Source of the DNA: JASGKO01 sp049840595
Lineage (GTDB): Bacteria > Verrucomicrobiota > Verrucomicrobiia > Chthoniobacterales > Chthoniobacteraceae
Assembly (NCBI GenBank): GCA_049840595.1
Contig: JASGKO010000036.1
Location: 62,001-126,000 of the forward strand
DNA: 64,000 bases
Direction of reading: 5' to 3'
Position numbers and translations under genes: made by a program. This document shows positions 1 to 7,694 of the stretch, piece by piece. A model generated the notes under the pieces. It was not told the DNA's origin. It worked only from the letters and a program-made list of their open reading frames with translations, and did not search any database. How positions within the stretch are numbered: position 1 is the first letter of the stretch; each line of letters begins with the position of its first letter.

Positions 1-2
1 TC

Positions 3-689
3 TCGGAGAAGGCGAAAGAAACCTTCCTCATCGCCGGGCATCCGGAATCGAAGCTTTTCCTCCTGCCCCGCGGGACCGATACCGAGCGCTTTCATCCCGG
101 TACTCCGCCCCCGATTTTCCGCGCCGTCTTTGCCGGGGCACTCATCAAGCGCAAGGGCGTCCACACCCTGCTGGAGGCCTGGAATCGCCTCGCCCTCCCC
201 CAGGCGGAACTCGTCCTGCTCGGAACCGTGCACCACGAGATCAAGCCCTACCTTGAGAAGTTCGCCACCCCGAATGTCCGCATCGAGGGCTTCGTGAAAC
301 GACCGGAAGATTACTTCCGCGAGTCCACCGTGCACATCTTTCCCTCCACCTGCGAGGGCAGCGCCAAGGTCACCTTCGATGCCGCCGCCTGCGGGCTCCC
401 GCAAATCTCCACCCGCGAGAGTGGCGACGCCGTCGTCCACGAAGAGACCGGCCTCATCATCCCCTGCGACAACGTGGAGGCCCTCTGCGCCGCCATCCTC
501 CGCCTCCATGCCGATCCCGCGCTGCGCCAGCGCATGGGAGTCGCCGCCCGCCAGCGCATGCTCGACCATTTCACCTGGGACCACTATCGCACGCGCTTGC
601 TGGAAGCTTATCGGCTCGCCTTTGCCTCGCGTCCGACCTCATCCCCATTTGCTCCGTCCACTCCATCCAGGCCTGGGATGTGCGCGTAA
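3..689 (+). CDS. Glycosyltransferase family 4, C-terminal part (5' end outside window)
   Basis: The frame is open from the first bases of the window, so only the C-terminal ~228 residues are present. They match the donor-binding Rossmann domain of GT-B, GT4-type enzymes. A PRGTDTERFHPG segment (linker into the second domain) is followed by AVFAGALIKRKGVHTLLEAW, the typical start of that domain, then FVKRPEDYFRESTVHIFPS. The donor-site segment EGSAKVTFDAAACGLP corresponds to the EX7E motif, with Asp in place of the second Glu. The enzyme would transfer a sugar from a nucleotide sugar at the cytoplasmic face, probably for exopolysaccharide or LPS. The acceptor cannot be told. The last 82 bases overlap the convergent NlpC/P60 gene. 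Confidence 0.85.
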   Translation, partial: SEKAKETFLIAGHPESKLFLLPRGTDTERFHPGTPPPIFRAVFAGALIKRKGVHTLLEAWNRLALPQAELVLLGTVHHEIKPYLEKFATPNVRIEGFVKRPEDYFRESTVHIFPSTCEGSAKVTFDAAACGLPQISTRESGDAVVHEETGLIIPCDNVEALCAAILRLHADPALRQRMGVAARQRMLDHFTWDHYRTRLLEAYRLAFASRPTSSPFAPSTPSRPGMCA

Positions 690-1447
690 CCGATAAAGGC
701 CGTGCCTTTTTCCCGGCTGGATTTTCCAGGCATTGTGAAATCAAAGACACTCACCCCCCAGCGTTTCGTGCCATGGTAGGTGCGTCCGTCGCTTGATCCC
801 ACCATCACCCGGTGCCCACCGGCTTTTTCCCGCCCCAGATAAATCATGGTGTGGGTCACGGGCGGGTCTTTTTGGGAGTCGTAGGTGCCGGTCCAAAAGA
901 GTAGATCCCCGGGACGCATTTCGTTGAGCTCGAAGCTGTCCTCCTGACGACTGACCACCGCCCGAAATGTCCCCGCCTTGCGCGCCCAGACGTATTGCCC
1001 GCTGGCATCGCGCGGCACCTCGTCGAAACCGTGCTCGCTCAAGACGTGATAAATGAAACCGGAGCAATCCATGCCGCCATTCACCGGATCGCTGGAACCG
1101 TAGGTGTAGGTGAGGTCCTGCCTCGTCAACCCCAAGGCCGCCTCGATCAAGGACTGCACCATCACCGGCTGTTTCGAGAAGTCCTTTAAATCGGATGGTT
1201 CCAGCGAAACATCCGGTCCATAGCTCCCCCGCCCGGCCTTGGTGGAGTTTTGGTTGTCGGCTTCGGGGGGCGGGCTGGGCGTGGGCTCCGGAGTAGGAGT
1301 CGGGGAGGGCGCTTCCTCCGCATCAGTTTGATGCGAGACATGCCGATGATGCTTCGTCGTGGCATGCAAAGACGCGACGGGCAGGCCGCACCCAAGCAGC
1401 CAGCCGAAGAACACGATTTTTCGAAGCGTCGGTTTGCATTGCATCAA
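608..1447 (-). CDS. Secreted NlpC/P60 family peptidoglycan hydrolase
   Basis: This is a 279-residue protein with an N-terminal hydrophobic signal (IVFFGWLLGCGLPVASLHA), a Pro-rich low-complexity linker (PTPTPEPTPSPPP) at about residues 48-60, and a C-terminal NlpC/P60 fold. The catalytic Cys is in GGMDCSGFIYHVL and the His in THTMIYLGR. RPGDLLFWTG is the usual strand between them. Family members cut peptide bonds in cell-wall stem peptides. The start has two adjacent Met codons. The 3' end overlaps the convergent glycosyltransferase by 82 bases, so the last ~27 residues are not constrained by this family. A REP-like palindrome lies upstream. Confidence 0.85.
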   Translation of the reverse strand: MMQCKPTLRKIVFFGWLLGCGLPVASLHATTKHHRHVSHQTDAEEAPSPTPTPEPTPSPPPEADNQNSTKAGRGSYGPDVSLEPSDLKDFSKQPVMVQSLIEAALGLTRQDLTYTYGSSDPVNGGMDCSGFIYHVLSEHGFDEVPRDASGQYVWARKAGTFRAVVSRQEDSFELNEMRPGDLLFWTGTYDSQKDPPVTHTMIYLGREKAGGHRVMVGSSDGRTYHGTKRWGVSVFDFTMPGKSSREKGTAFIGYAHIPGLDGVDGANGDEVGREAKASR

Positions 1448-1518
1448 CCTTACTTCGCAGCCGCGCTTCCAGACGGCCCTCTTGCCACGTGAAATCGAAG
1501 CGGAACTTGATCGAAAAT

Positions 1519-1627
1519 GCGACGGTCACAGACCGCCGCTACCCGTGTTTTTTGATCGGGAACGCGGTGCACTCGTTCCCGTAAATTCCTCCGCCCCCCC
1601 CCTGTAGCGGCGGTCGATGACCGTCGC
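1519..1627. repeat. REP/BIME-like nested palindrome
   Basis: Two 24-base arms at 1519-1542 and 1604-1627 are inverted copies differing at only two central bases. Each arm is itself nearly palindromic (GCGACGGTC then GACCGCCGC). Between them, 1558-1581 holds a third hairpin with arms GGGAACG and CGTTCCC. A run of nine C bases follows at about 1594-1602. The element lies between bioB (ending at 1659 on the minus strand) and the NlpC/P60 start. The layout resembles a bacterial interspersed mosaic element made of two head-to-head REP units. I saw no second copy in the window. Confidence 0.7.
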
Positions 1628-1658
1628 AAAATTTTTCCACTCCGCGAGCGGACTGCCG

Positions 1659-2640
1659 CTAGCTCAAGCAAGCCATCGGCGGCGCTTCCACACCCTCGCT
1701 GGTGAAAGGCTGCTGCGGCACCAAATCGAGCGCCTGCAAAAGCTCGCGATCCTGATCGGCTCCGGGGTTTTTCGCGGTGAGCAACTTGTCGCCGTAGAAA
1801 ATGGAATTGGCCCCGGCAAAGAAGCAGAGCGCCTGCCCTTCCTTGCTCAGGCGAGTGCGCCCGGCGCTCAGGCGCACCTTGGCTTTCGGGAGCACGATGC
1901 GCGTGGTCGCCACCAGACGCACCAGTTCAAAGATATCCACTGGCGGCTGGCTTTCCAGCGGCGTGCCAGGCATGGCCATGAGGCAGTTGATCGGCACACT
2001 CTCGGGCGCAGGATCGAAATTCGTGAGCACCTCCAGCATCCGCAGGCGATCGTCGATCGTTTCGCCCAGGCCGATGATACCGCCGCAGCACACGCTCATG
2101 CCGGCTTGTTGCACGGCGGAGATGGTGTTGAGCCGGTCATCGAAAGTGTGGGTGGTGACGATCTTTGGATAATACTCCGGGGAGGTATCGATATTGTGAT
2201 TGTAGGCGGTGACGCCGGCCTCCTTGAGTTGCTGCGCCGCACCGGGCGAGAGCTTGCCCGAGCGTCACACACACTTCCATGCCCAGCTTGCTCACCTCGC
2301 GAATGGTGCCAAGCACCTGCTCAAACTTCGCGTCGCCCTCCCGCACGCCTTTCCAGGCCGCGCCCATGCAGAAGCGAGTGGAGCCATTTTCCTTGGCGCG
2401 CTGGGCCACGGCGAGAATGTCCGCCGTCTCCATGAGCCGCTCGGCCTTCACGCCGGTATGGTACCGCGCGCTCTGGGCACAGTAGCCGCAATCCTCGGAG
2501 CACCCGCCGGTCTTGATCGAAAGCAAGGTGCAAAGCTGGACCTCGTTGCCGGTCCAGTGCTCCTGATAAACCCCGCGCGCGCGGCTGATGAGGTCGAAAA
2601 ACGGCGTGTTGTAGATCGCGTGAAGTTCCGCAAAAGTCAT
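1659..2640 (-). CDS. bioB: Biotin synthase BioB (one frameshift)
   Basis: BioB is a radical-SAM enzyme that inserts sulfur into dethiobiotin to make biotin. The CX3CX2C motif binding the 4Fe-4S cluster is CSEDCGYC near residue 52. The second half carries MSVCCGGIIGLGET and the C-terminal SIFYGDKLLTAKNPG, both classic BioB segments. The two halves are in different frames. One extra base in the CCC at 2256-2258 explains this: removing it restores LGKLSPGAAQQLKEAGV and the YNHNIDTSPEYYPKI segment, giving 326 residues, normal for the family. No other biotin gene is adjacent. I think a consensus error is more likely than a dead gene. Confidence 0.93.
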
Positions 2641-2700
2641 AGGGCAAATTCTAGAGGCGGCAGGCAGCCGCGTGCAATGGCAAATCCCAGGCTGGAGAAT

Positions 2701-2724
2701 TTAACCGCCAAGACGCCAGGTTAA
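2701..2724 (+). repeat. Intergenic ACCGCCAAG-type repeat unit
   Basis: The unit TTAACCGCCAAGACGCCAGG is followed by TTAA and is bounded by the inverted ends TTAACC and GGTTAA. An almost identical unit lies in the other orientation at 17681-17701, and related units occur at 19061-19160 and 49180-49345. Each is just outside a gene end. Confidence 0.55.
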
Positions 2725-2737
2725 GAATGAGGGATAA

Positions 2738-3436
2738 CTACCGAACCCACTTTCCACCCGGGGTGGAAATCACCGGCAGGGTCTCGGTCATATACTGCGT
2801 CTTGCCGGTTGCCCCCCACATGTGAATGCCAGTGGCGGCGTAGAATTTCCGGCTGTATTCCTCGCCGGAATGGCAGCCCCAGCTCTTCACGAAGGCGTCC
2901 TTCGTAAAAATCCCGCGATGGATCTGCACCAGATCACTGTCGTGCAGCCACACCTTGGAGGCACTATCGATCTCGTTGCTATAGTCGAAGAGCCAGCAAG
3001 CGCGGTTGGAATGGCCGAAATATTCGAAATCCGCGATTTTCACCCGATCGCGCGGCTGGCCATTGTTGAGGTAGTTAATGACCTCGGAGGGCTTGTTGAA
3101 ATAAACGAGATTCACATTATAGGCGGTTTTCACCGACTCGATCTCGTCGAAAAGATTCTGCCCCTCCTGCTGGGCGCGACGCTCGTAGCCATGGCGGTAA
3201 ACCAGCCACGTAATGCGGGCCCCGGGATTGGAGGCGCGCAACTCCTGGAGGCGCAGGCGGGAGGCGCGGATGAAGTTCAGCCACCATAGATCGTGCGGCT
3301 GGGCCTTGTATTTTTCCCATTGGAAGAGGGAGACCGCTCCGGTGAGGACGACGTATTCGCGATCCTCGGCGCGGGCCACGGTGGAAATGGTGGAAAAAGC
3401 AATCAGGCAGACCAACAGGGCCAAAACAGACTTCAT
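2738..3436 (-). CDS. Secreted protein with a His/Cys dyad resembling clan CD (caspase-fold) peptidases
   Basis: This is 232 residues with a clean signal peptide (MKSVLALLVCLIAFSTISTVARA). I chose the ATG at 3436 because the longer frame adds a charged, non-signal stretch. The mature part has alternating hydrophobic strands (ITWLVYRHG, VNLVYFN). A small-residue turn with His (FEYFGHSN) is followed about 40 residues later by a Cys turn (VKSWGCHSGEE). A hydrophobic strand ending in a His turn, then one ending in a Cys turn, is the layout of clan CD catalytic dyads (CHAT, gingipain, caspase-like). This is inferred from motif order only, and no named family is recognised. It lies just downstream of the receiver-HDOD gene on the same strand. 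Confidence 0.6.
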   Translation of the reverse strand: MKSVLALLVCLIAFSTISTVARAEDREYVVLTGAVSLFQWEKYKAQPHDLWWLNFIRASRLRLQELRASNPGARITWLVYRHGYERRAQQEGQNLFDEIESVKTAYNVNLVYFNKPSEVINYLNNGQPRDRVKIADFEYFGHSNRACWLFDYSNEIDSASKVWLHDSDLVQIHRGIFTKDAFVKSWGCHSGEEYSRKFYAATGIHMWGATGKTQYMTETLPVISTPGGKWVR

Positions 3437-3479
3437 GAGGCGAGAAGATGCCGACTTTTCCCGCGAAGACAAAGAAAAT

Positions 3480-4689
3480 TTAGGCCGCCTGCGCCCGCAT
3501 GCGTTCACTCAAGGCTTCCCGGGTGATATTCATCGCCTCGGCTTCCAACGGCTCCGGAATACAGCGGGCGACGGTTTGCATGACCAGCTTGTCCATCGGC
3601 GAACTCACTTTGTTTTCCAACGCGCTCGCGGTATGCACCGCCACCAGGGGCAGCAGCCACAAATGTTCCTCGGTAATGCGGTGGTGAAAAGCGACCGCTT
3701 CCACAATCGGAACGGGCAGTCCCCACAGACCGAGCAGATAAGCCCCGATCTCCGCGTGCGAAGCCCCGAAAACCTGGCGTTCCGCCTCGGCCATCGGAAT
3801 CCCTTCCGCCCGGGCAATGCCGACCGCTTCGCTATATTCACCGGGCAGATTGGAGGCCATCATCAACTTGCCAATATCGTGCAGCATCCCGGCGGTGTAA
3901 GCATTGCTGATATCCTCGGGGCGGCCCCCCAGGAAGCGCGCAATTTTCTGCGCCGCCAGGGCCGTGGCCATACTGTGGTTCCAGACCCGGCCCAGCGAAA
4001 AACCACGGGCGCCCACATCGCGGAAGGCTTCCACCATGTGCGACGAAATCGCCAGGGTGCGAATCGAAGCCATGCCTAAAAAGGTCACCGCTTCCACGGC
4101 ATTGCTGATCTTACGGGAATAGCCGAAGAAGGGCGAATTCACGAGTTGCAGCATCTTGGCCGTCATTGAAGGGTCCTCGGCCACGATAGCGGCCACGGCT
4201 TCAATGGAGGATTCGGGCGACTTCGAGCACGGAGCGAATCCGGTAGTAAAGCGAGGGCAGGCTCGGAACCGTCCGCATCCGGGCGATTACGCTCTTCACC
4301 TCGTCATTCAAAAGCAGTTCATCGAGAGCGCAAATGCGGTTGATCGTGGCAATCAGATCCTTTACCTGGAAAGGCTTGGCCACAAACTGATGCGTCGCCC
4401 CCAGCGCCTTCGCAATATTTGCCGCATCCGAATAGCCCGACATAATGATGCGCGAGGCCTTCGGGTAGAGCTCCATGGCATTGCGGAGCAATTCCGCGCC
4501 CGACATCCCGGGCATGCGCATATCGGAGAGAATCACATCCACCGGCTGGTGCTGCAAAACGGAAAAAGCCTCTTCCCCGGAACCTGCGGTGGAAACGTCC
4601 CAAGTGCCTTCACTTTCAAACACCAGCCGCGAAAAAGAGAGAATCGCCGGCTCATCGTCCACGAATAAAATGCGCTTTTTTGGGATCAT
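3480..4689 (-). CDS. Response regulator: receiver domain fused to HDOD domain (one frameshift)
   Basis: Residues 1-~125 are a CheY-like receiver: FVDDEP acidic pair, phospho-acceptor Asp in VDVILSDMRMPG, and the Lys in FVAKPF. After a short linker comes an HDOD domain with VPSLPSLYYRI, AEDPSMTAKMLQLVNSPFFG, and an HD-like core (WNHSMATALAAQ, LHDIGKLMM). HDOD regulators couple phosphorylation to signalling and often act with cyclic-di-GMP or two-component systems. The receiver frame stops at 4201 and the HDOD frame continues from about 4210. One extra base near 4211-4214 joins them as ...VARxSSIEAVAAIVAED, giving 402 residues. I therefore annotate a single gene. No cognate kinase is adjacent. 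Confidence 0.85.
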
Positions 4690-4867
4690 AACGGTGGGTT
4701 GGTTCTTCCCTAATTCGACCCCAAACCGTGTGAATTAAGTAATTTTTATCGGTTCGACGGGAAAAAATGACTCAGCGGTCGCTTTCCGGGGTAATTCCGG
4801 GTGGTTCGATTCCGACGCCAACGCACCCTTGCCGAATTTTTTCGCAGGCTCTAATGTCTGCCCTCCT

Positions 4868-6234
4868 ATGTGGAAAGGCCGATTCAAAACCGCGACTGCG
4901 GAACTTCTCCAACGCTACAGCGAATCCATTTCGTTCGACTGGCGCTTGTATCCTTACGATGTGCAGGGCTCCATTGCCCAGGCGGCAGCCCTCGCGGCAG
5001 CCGGATTGATCACGGAGGAGGAACGCGCCTCGATTGAGCAAGGGCTGCTCGACATCCGTGGCGAGATCGAGCGCGGGGAATTCCAGTTCCGCGAGGAATT
5101 GGAAGACATCCACATGAATATCGAGGCCGAGCTCACCCGGCGGATCGGCGCCGCCGGGGCCAAACTGCACACCGCCCGCAGCCGCAACGATCAGGTCGCG
5201 CTCGACATCCGGCTTTATCTCCGCGGCCGAAACCCGGGAAATCCAGGCCCGCCTGCGCGCCCTGCAAAGCGCCCTCGTCGCGCTGGCCGAGGAGAATGCA
5301 GACATCATCCTGCCCGGCTACACCCATCTTCAACGGGCGCAACCGGTGCTGTTTGCGCACCAGATCCTCGCCTATGTGGAAATGCTGGAGCGCGACTTTG
5401 CCCGGCTGGAAGATGGCTACAAGCGCATCAACGTGATGCCCGCTGGGCTCCGGCGCGATTGCCGGCTCCACCATCAACTTGAACCGCGAGCTGGTGGCGA
5501 AGCTCCTCGACTTCCCCGCGATCACGCAAAACAGCATGGATGCGGTAAGCGACCGCGATTTTGCGTGCGAATTGCTCTCGGCACTCGCCATTCTCGGGAT
5601 GCACCTCTCGCGCCTGAGCGAGGACGTCATTCTCTGGTCGTCGAGCGAGTTCGGCTTCGTGACGATCGGCGATGCCTACACCACCGGCTCCAGTCTCATG
5701 CCGCAGAAAAAGAATCCCGACGTCGCCGAGCTCACCCGGGGCAAGACCGGACGGCTCTACGGCAATCTCCTTTCCCTGCTCACCACGTTGAAAGGCCTGC
5801 CCATGACCTACAACCGCGACATGCAGGAGGACAAGGAGCCAGTCTTCGACTCCGTGGATACGGCCAAGGCCGCGCTGGAAATCTTTGCGGGGATGATGGC
5901 CGATACCAAGGTGCACGGGGCCAAAACCCGTCAGGCGGCCAGCGATCCCCTGCTCCTCGCGACCGATCTGGCCGATTATCTCGTGCTGCGCGGCGTTCCG
6001 TTCCGGCAGGCGCACGAAGTCATCGGCAAGGCGGTGGCGCTTTCCGCCGAACGCGGGGTCGGCCTGCATGAGCTGCCGCTCGCCGAATTGCAGACGCTTT
6101 CCGAAAAGTTCGAGGCGGATTTTGTCGAAGTTTTCCAACTGGAGCGCGCGCTCAAGAGTCGCACCAACCCCGGTGCCCCTTCGCCCGACAACGTCGCCAA
6201 ACAAATCGCCCTTTGGAAGGAACGCCTCGTATGA
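4868..6234 (+). CDS. argH: Argininosuccinate lyase (two frameshifts)
   Basis: ArgH splits argininosuccinate into arginine and fumarate, the last step of arginine synthesis. Family signatures are present: MWKGRFKTATAELLQRYSES at the start, HTARSRNDQVALDIRLYLR, PGYTHLQRAQPVLFAHQILAY, and the fumarase/lyase signature GSSLMPQKKNPDVAEL. Coding moves through three frames. One extra G near 5225-5226 (before AETREIQARL) and one in the GGG at 5444-5446 (within MPAGSGAIAGST) explain both shifts. The corrected length is 454 residues, as expected. I chose ATG 4868 because the conserved N-terminus begins there. The stop overlaps the nudix start (ATGA), so the two are translationally coupled. Confidence 0.94.
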
Positions 6235-6836
6235 AATTCCACGATCTGATCCGCAACCAGAACGGCTGGGAATTGCTCTCCGAGGAGATCGCTTACGCGA
6301 ACCCTTTCGTGCAAGTCCGCCCCACCACCATCCGCACGCCGATGCGTCCGGAAGGCGTGGACTGGACCGTGGTCCATCGCAAGGGCGCAACCGTCGTCGC
6401 TCCCCTCACCACCGAGGGAAAGTTCATCCTCATTCGCCAGGAACGCGTGCCGATTCGCGCCACGATCTGGGAATTTCCCGCCGGGCAGATCGATACCGGC
6501 GACGAACACGACGAGGCGACGATTCGCGCCACCGCCCTGCGGGAACTGCGCGAGGAGGCAGCTTGCGAGCTCGGTCCCACCGGGGAACTGATTCCGCTCG
6601 GCCTCTACTTCCCTTCCGCCGGGTTTACCGACGAGCACTGCCACCTCTTCCTCGCCCGCAATGTCGTGGAAACCGGCCATGGCCCCGAGCTCGATCATAA
6701 CGAAATGATCACCGAGGCGCGCGCCTTCACCCTCGACGAATTTCGCGCCATGATCGCCAGCGGCGAGATTCGCGACGCGAATACCCTGTCCACCTTTGCC
6801 CGCATTTACGCGCTGGGATTACTGCCCGCCAGTTAA
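6231..6836 (+). CDS. NUDIX hydrolase, ADP-ribose pyrophosphatase-like
   Basis: This is 201 residues starting at the ATG that overlaps the argH stop. The Nudix box is TALRELREEAACEL preceded by EFPAGQIDTGDE, as in ADP-ribose/sugar-nucleotide pyrophosphatases, which usually have a Gly-rich EFPAGxxD segment before the box. The metal-binding Glu residues are in RELREE. The likely reaction is hydrolysis of ADP-ribose or another nucleoside diphosphate derivative to AMP plus a sugar phosphate. The exact substrate cannot be set from sequence. It sits between argH and tatC in an apparent operon. Confidence 0.85.
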   Translation: MKFHDLIRNQNGWELLSEEIAYANPFVQVRPTTIRTPMRPEGVDWTVVHRKGATVVAPLTTEGKFILIRQERVPIRATIWEFPAGQIDTGDEHDEATIRATALRELREEAACELGPTGELIPLGLYFPSAGFTDEHCHLFLARNVVETGHGPELDHNEMITEARAFTLDEFRAMIASGEIRDANTLSTFARIYALGLLPAS

Positions 6837-6866
6837 TCACCCCGCGCCCGCCTGTTTCACCCTCCC

Positions 6867-7643
6867 ATGTCCCTGCTCAACGGTCTGTTCAAATTTCGCG
6901 CCCTCTCCGAAGACGAAGCGGTGAAGCCGTTTCTCGCGCATTTGGAAGACCTGCGCACGATGCTCTTCAAGATGATTGCCACGGTGGTCGTGGGCATCAT
7001 CATTGCGTTCAGCTTCCACACCAGGCTGCTGCTCTTTCTCCAAAAGCCGCTCCACGACATCGATCCGAAGCTCTCGGAAAATCTGCAGGTGCTCGGGATC
7101 ATGGATCCCTTCACGATCGTGATCAAGCTGTCCTTCTACGCGGGCATCGTGATCACCTTTCCCATCCTGCTCTTCTTCGTCGCGCAGTTTGTGATGCCGG
7201 CGTTGACCAGCAAGGAGAAGAAAATCGTGGTGCCGGTAATCGTGATTGGGTTTGCCCTGTTTCTGGCCGGCGTGAGTTTTGCCTACTATTTCATCCTGCC
7301 CAAGACGCTGGAGTTTTTCTTCCAATTCTCCGCCGACAACGGCTTCCGCCAGACACCGACGGCGACCAATTACTTTTCCTTCGTTGCGCAGATGTGCCTC
7401 GCTCTCGGGGCTGCCGCCGAAATGCCGGTGGTCATCCTCGCGCTCAACTTCGTCGGCATCCTTTCGCACAACCTGATGCGCCGCACGCGCACCTTCGCGA
7501 TTCCACTGCTCACGATGCTGGCGATCGTGATCGCGCCCACGCCGGATCCCTTTACGATGCTGGCGATCTCGCTGCCGATGTATGCGCTCTATGAGGTGTG
7601 CATCTGGCTCACGTGGCTCGTGGACCGGCGCCGGGCGGGCTAA
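6867..7643 (+). CDS. tatC: Sec-independent protein translocase TatC
   Basis: TatC is the polytopic core of the twin-arginine translocase, which binds RR signal peptides and exports folded proteins. The 258-residue protein has the conserved N-terminal PFLAHLEDLRTML motif (family HLxELRxR). Hydrophobic helices follow in order (MIATVVVGIIIAFSF, GIVITFPILLFFVAQF, VPVIVIGFALFLAG, ALGAAAEMPVVILAL, TMLAIVIAPTPDPFTM, SLPMYALYEVCIW). The conserved helix-5/6 segment with ITPTPDP-like sequence appears as IAPTPDPFT. It starts 30 bases after the nudix gene. No tatA or tatB is in the window. Confidence 0.95.
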   Translation: MSLLNGLFKFRALSEDEAVKPFLAHLEDLRTMLFKMIATVVVGIIIAFSFHTRLLLFLQKPLHDIDPKLSENLQVLGIMDPFTIVIKLSFYAGIVITFPILLFFVAQFVMPALTSKEKKIVVPVIVIGFALFLAGVSFAYYFILPKTLEFFFQFSADNGFRQTPTATNYFSFVAQMCLALGAAAEMPVVILALNFVGILSHNLMRRTRTFAIPLLTMLAIVIAPTPDPFTMLAISLPMYALYEVCIWLTWLVDRRRAG

Positions 7644-7694
7644 AGACAGGTTATCCGCTGATTTAAAAGCTTCGCGTAGATGCAAGCTTCGGGC

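Noticed and set aside
2256..2258. Programmed frameshift in bioB
   Set aside because: There is no slippery heptamer or following structure, and similar single-base indels occur in many unrelated genes here. A consensus error is simpler.
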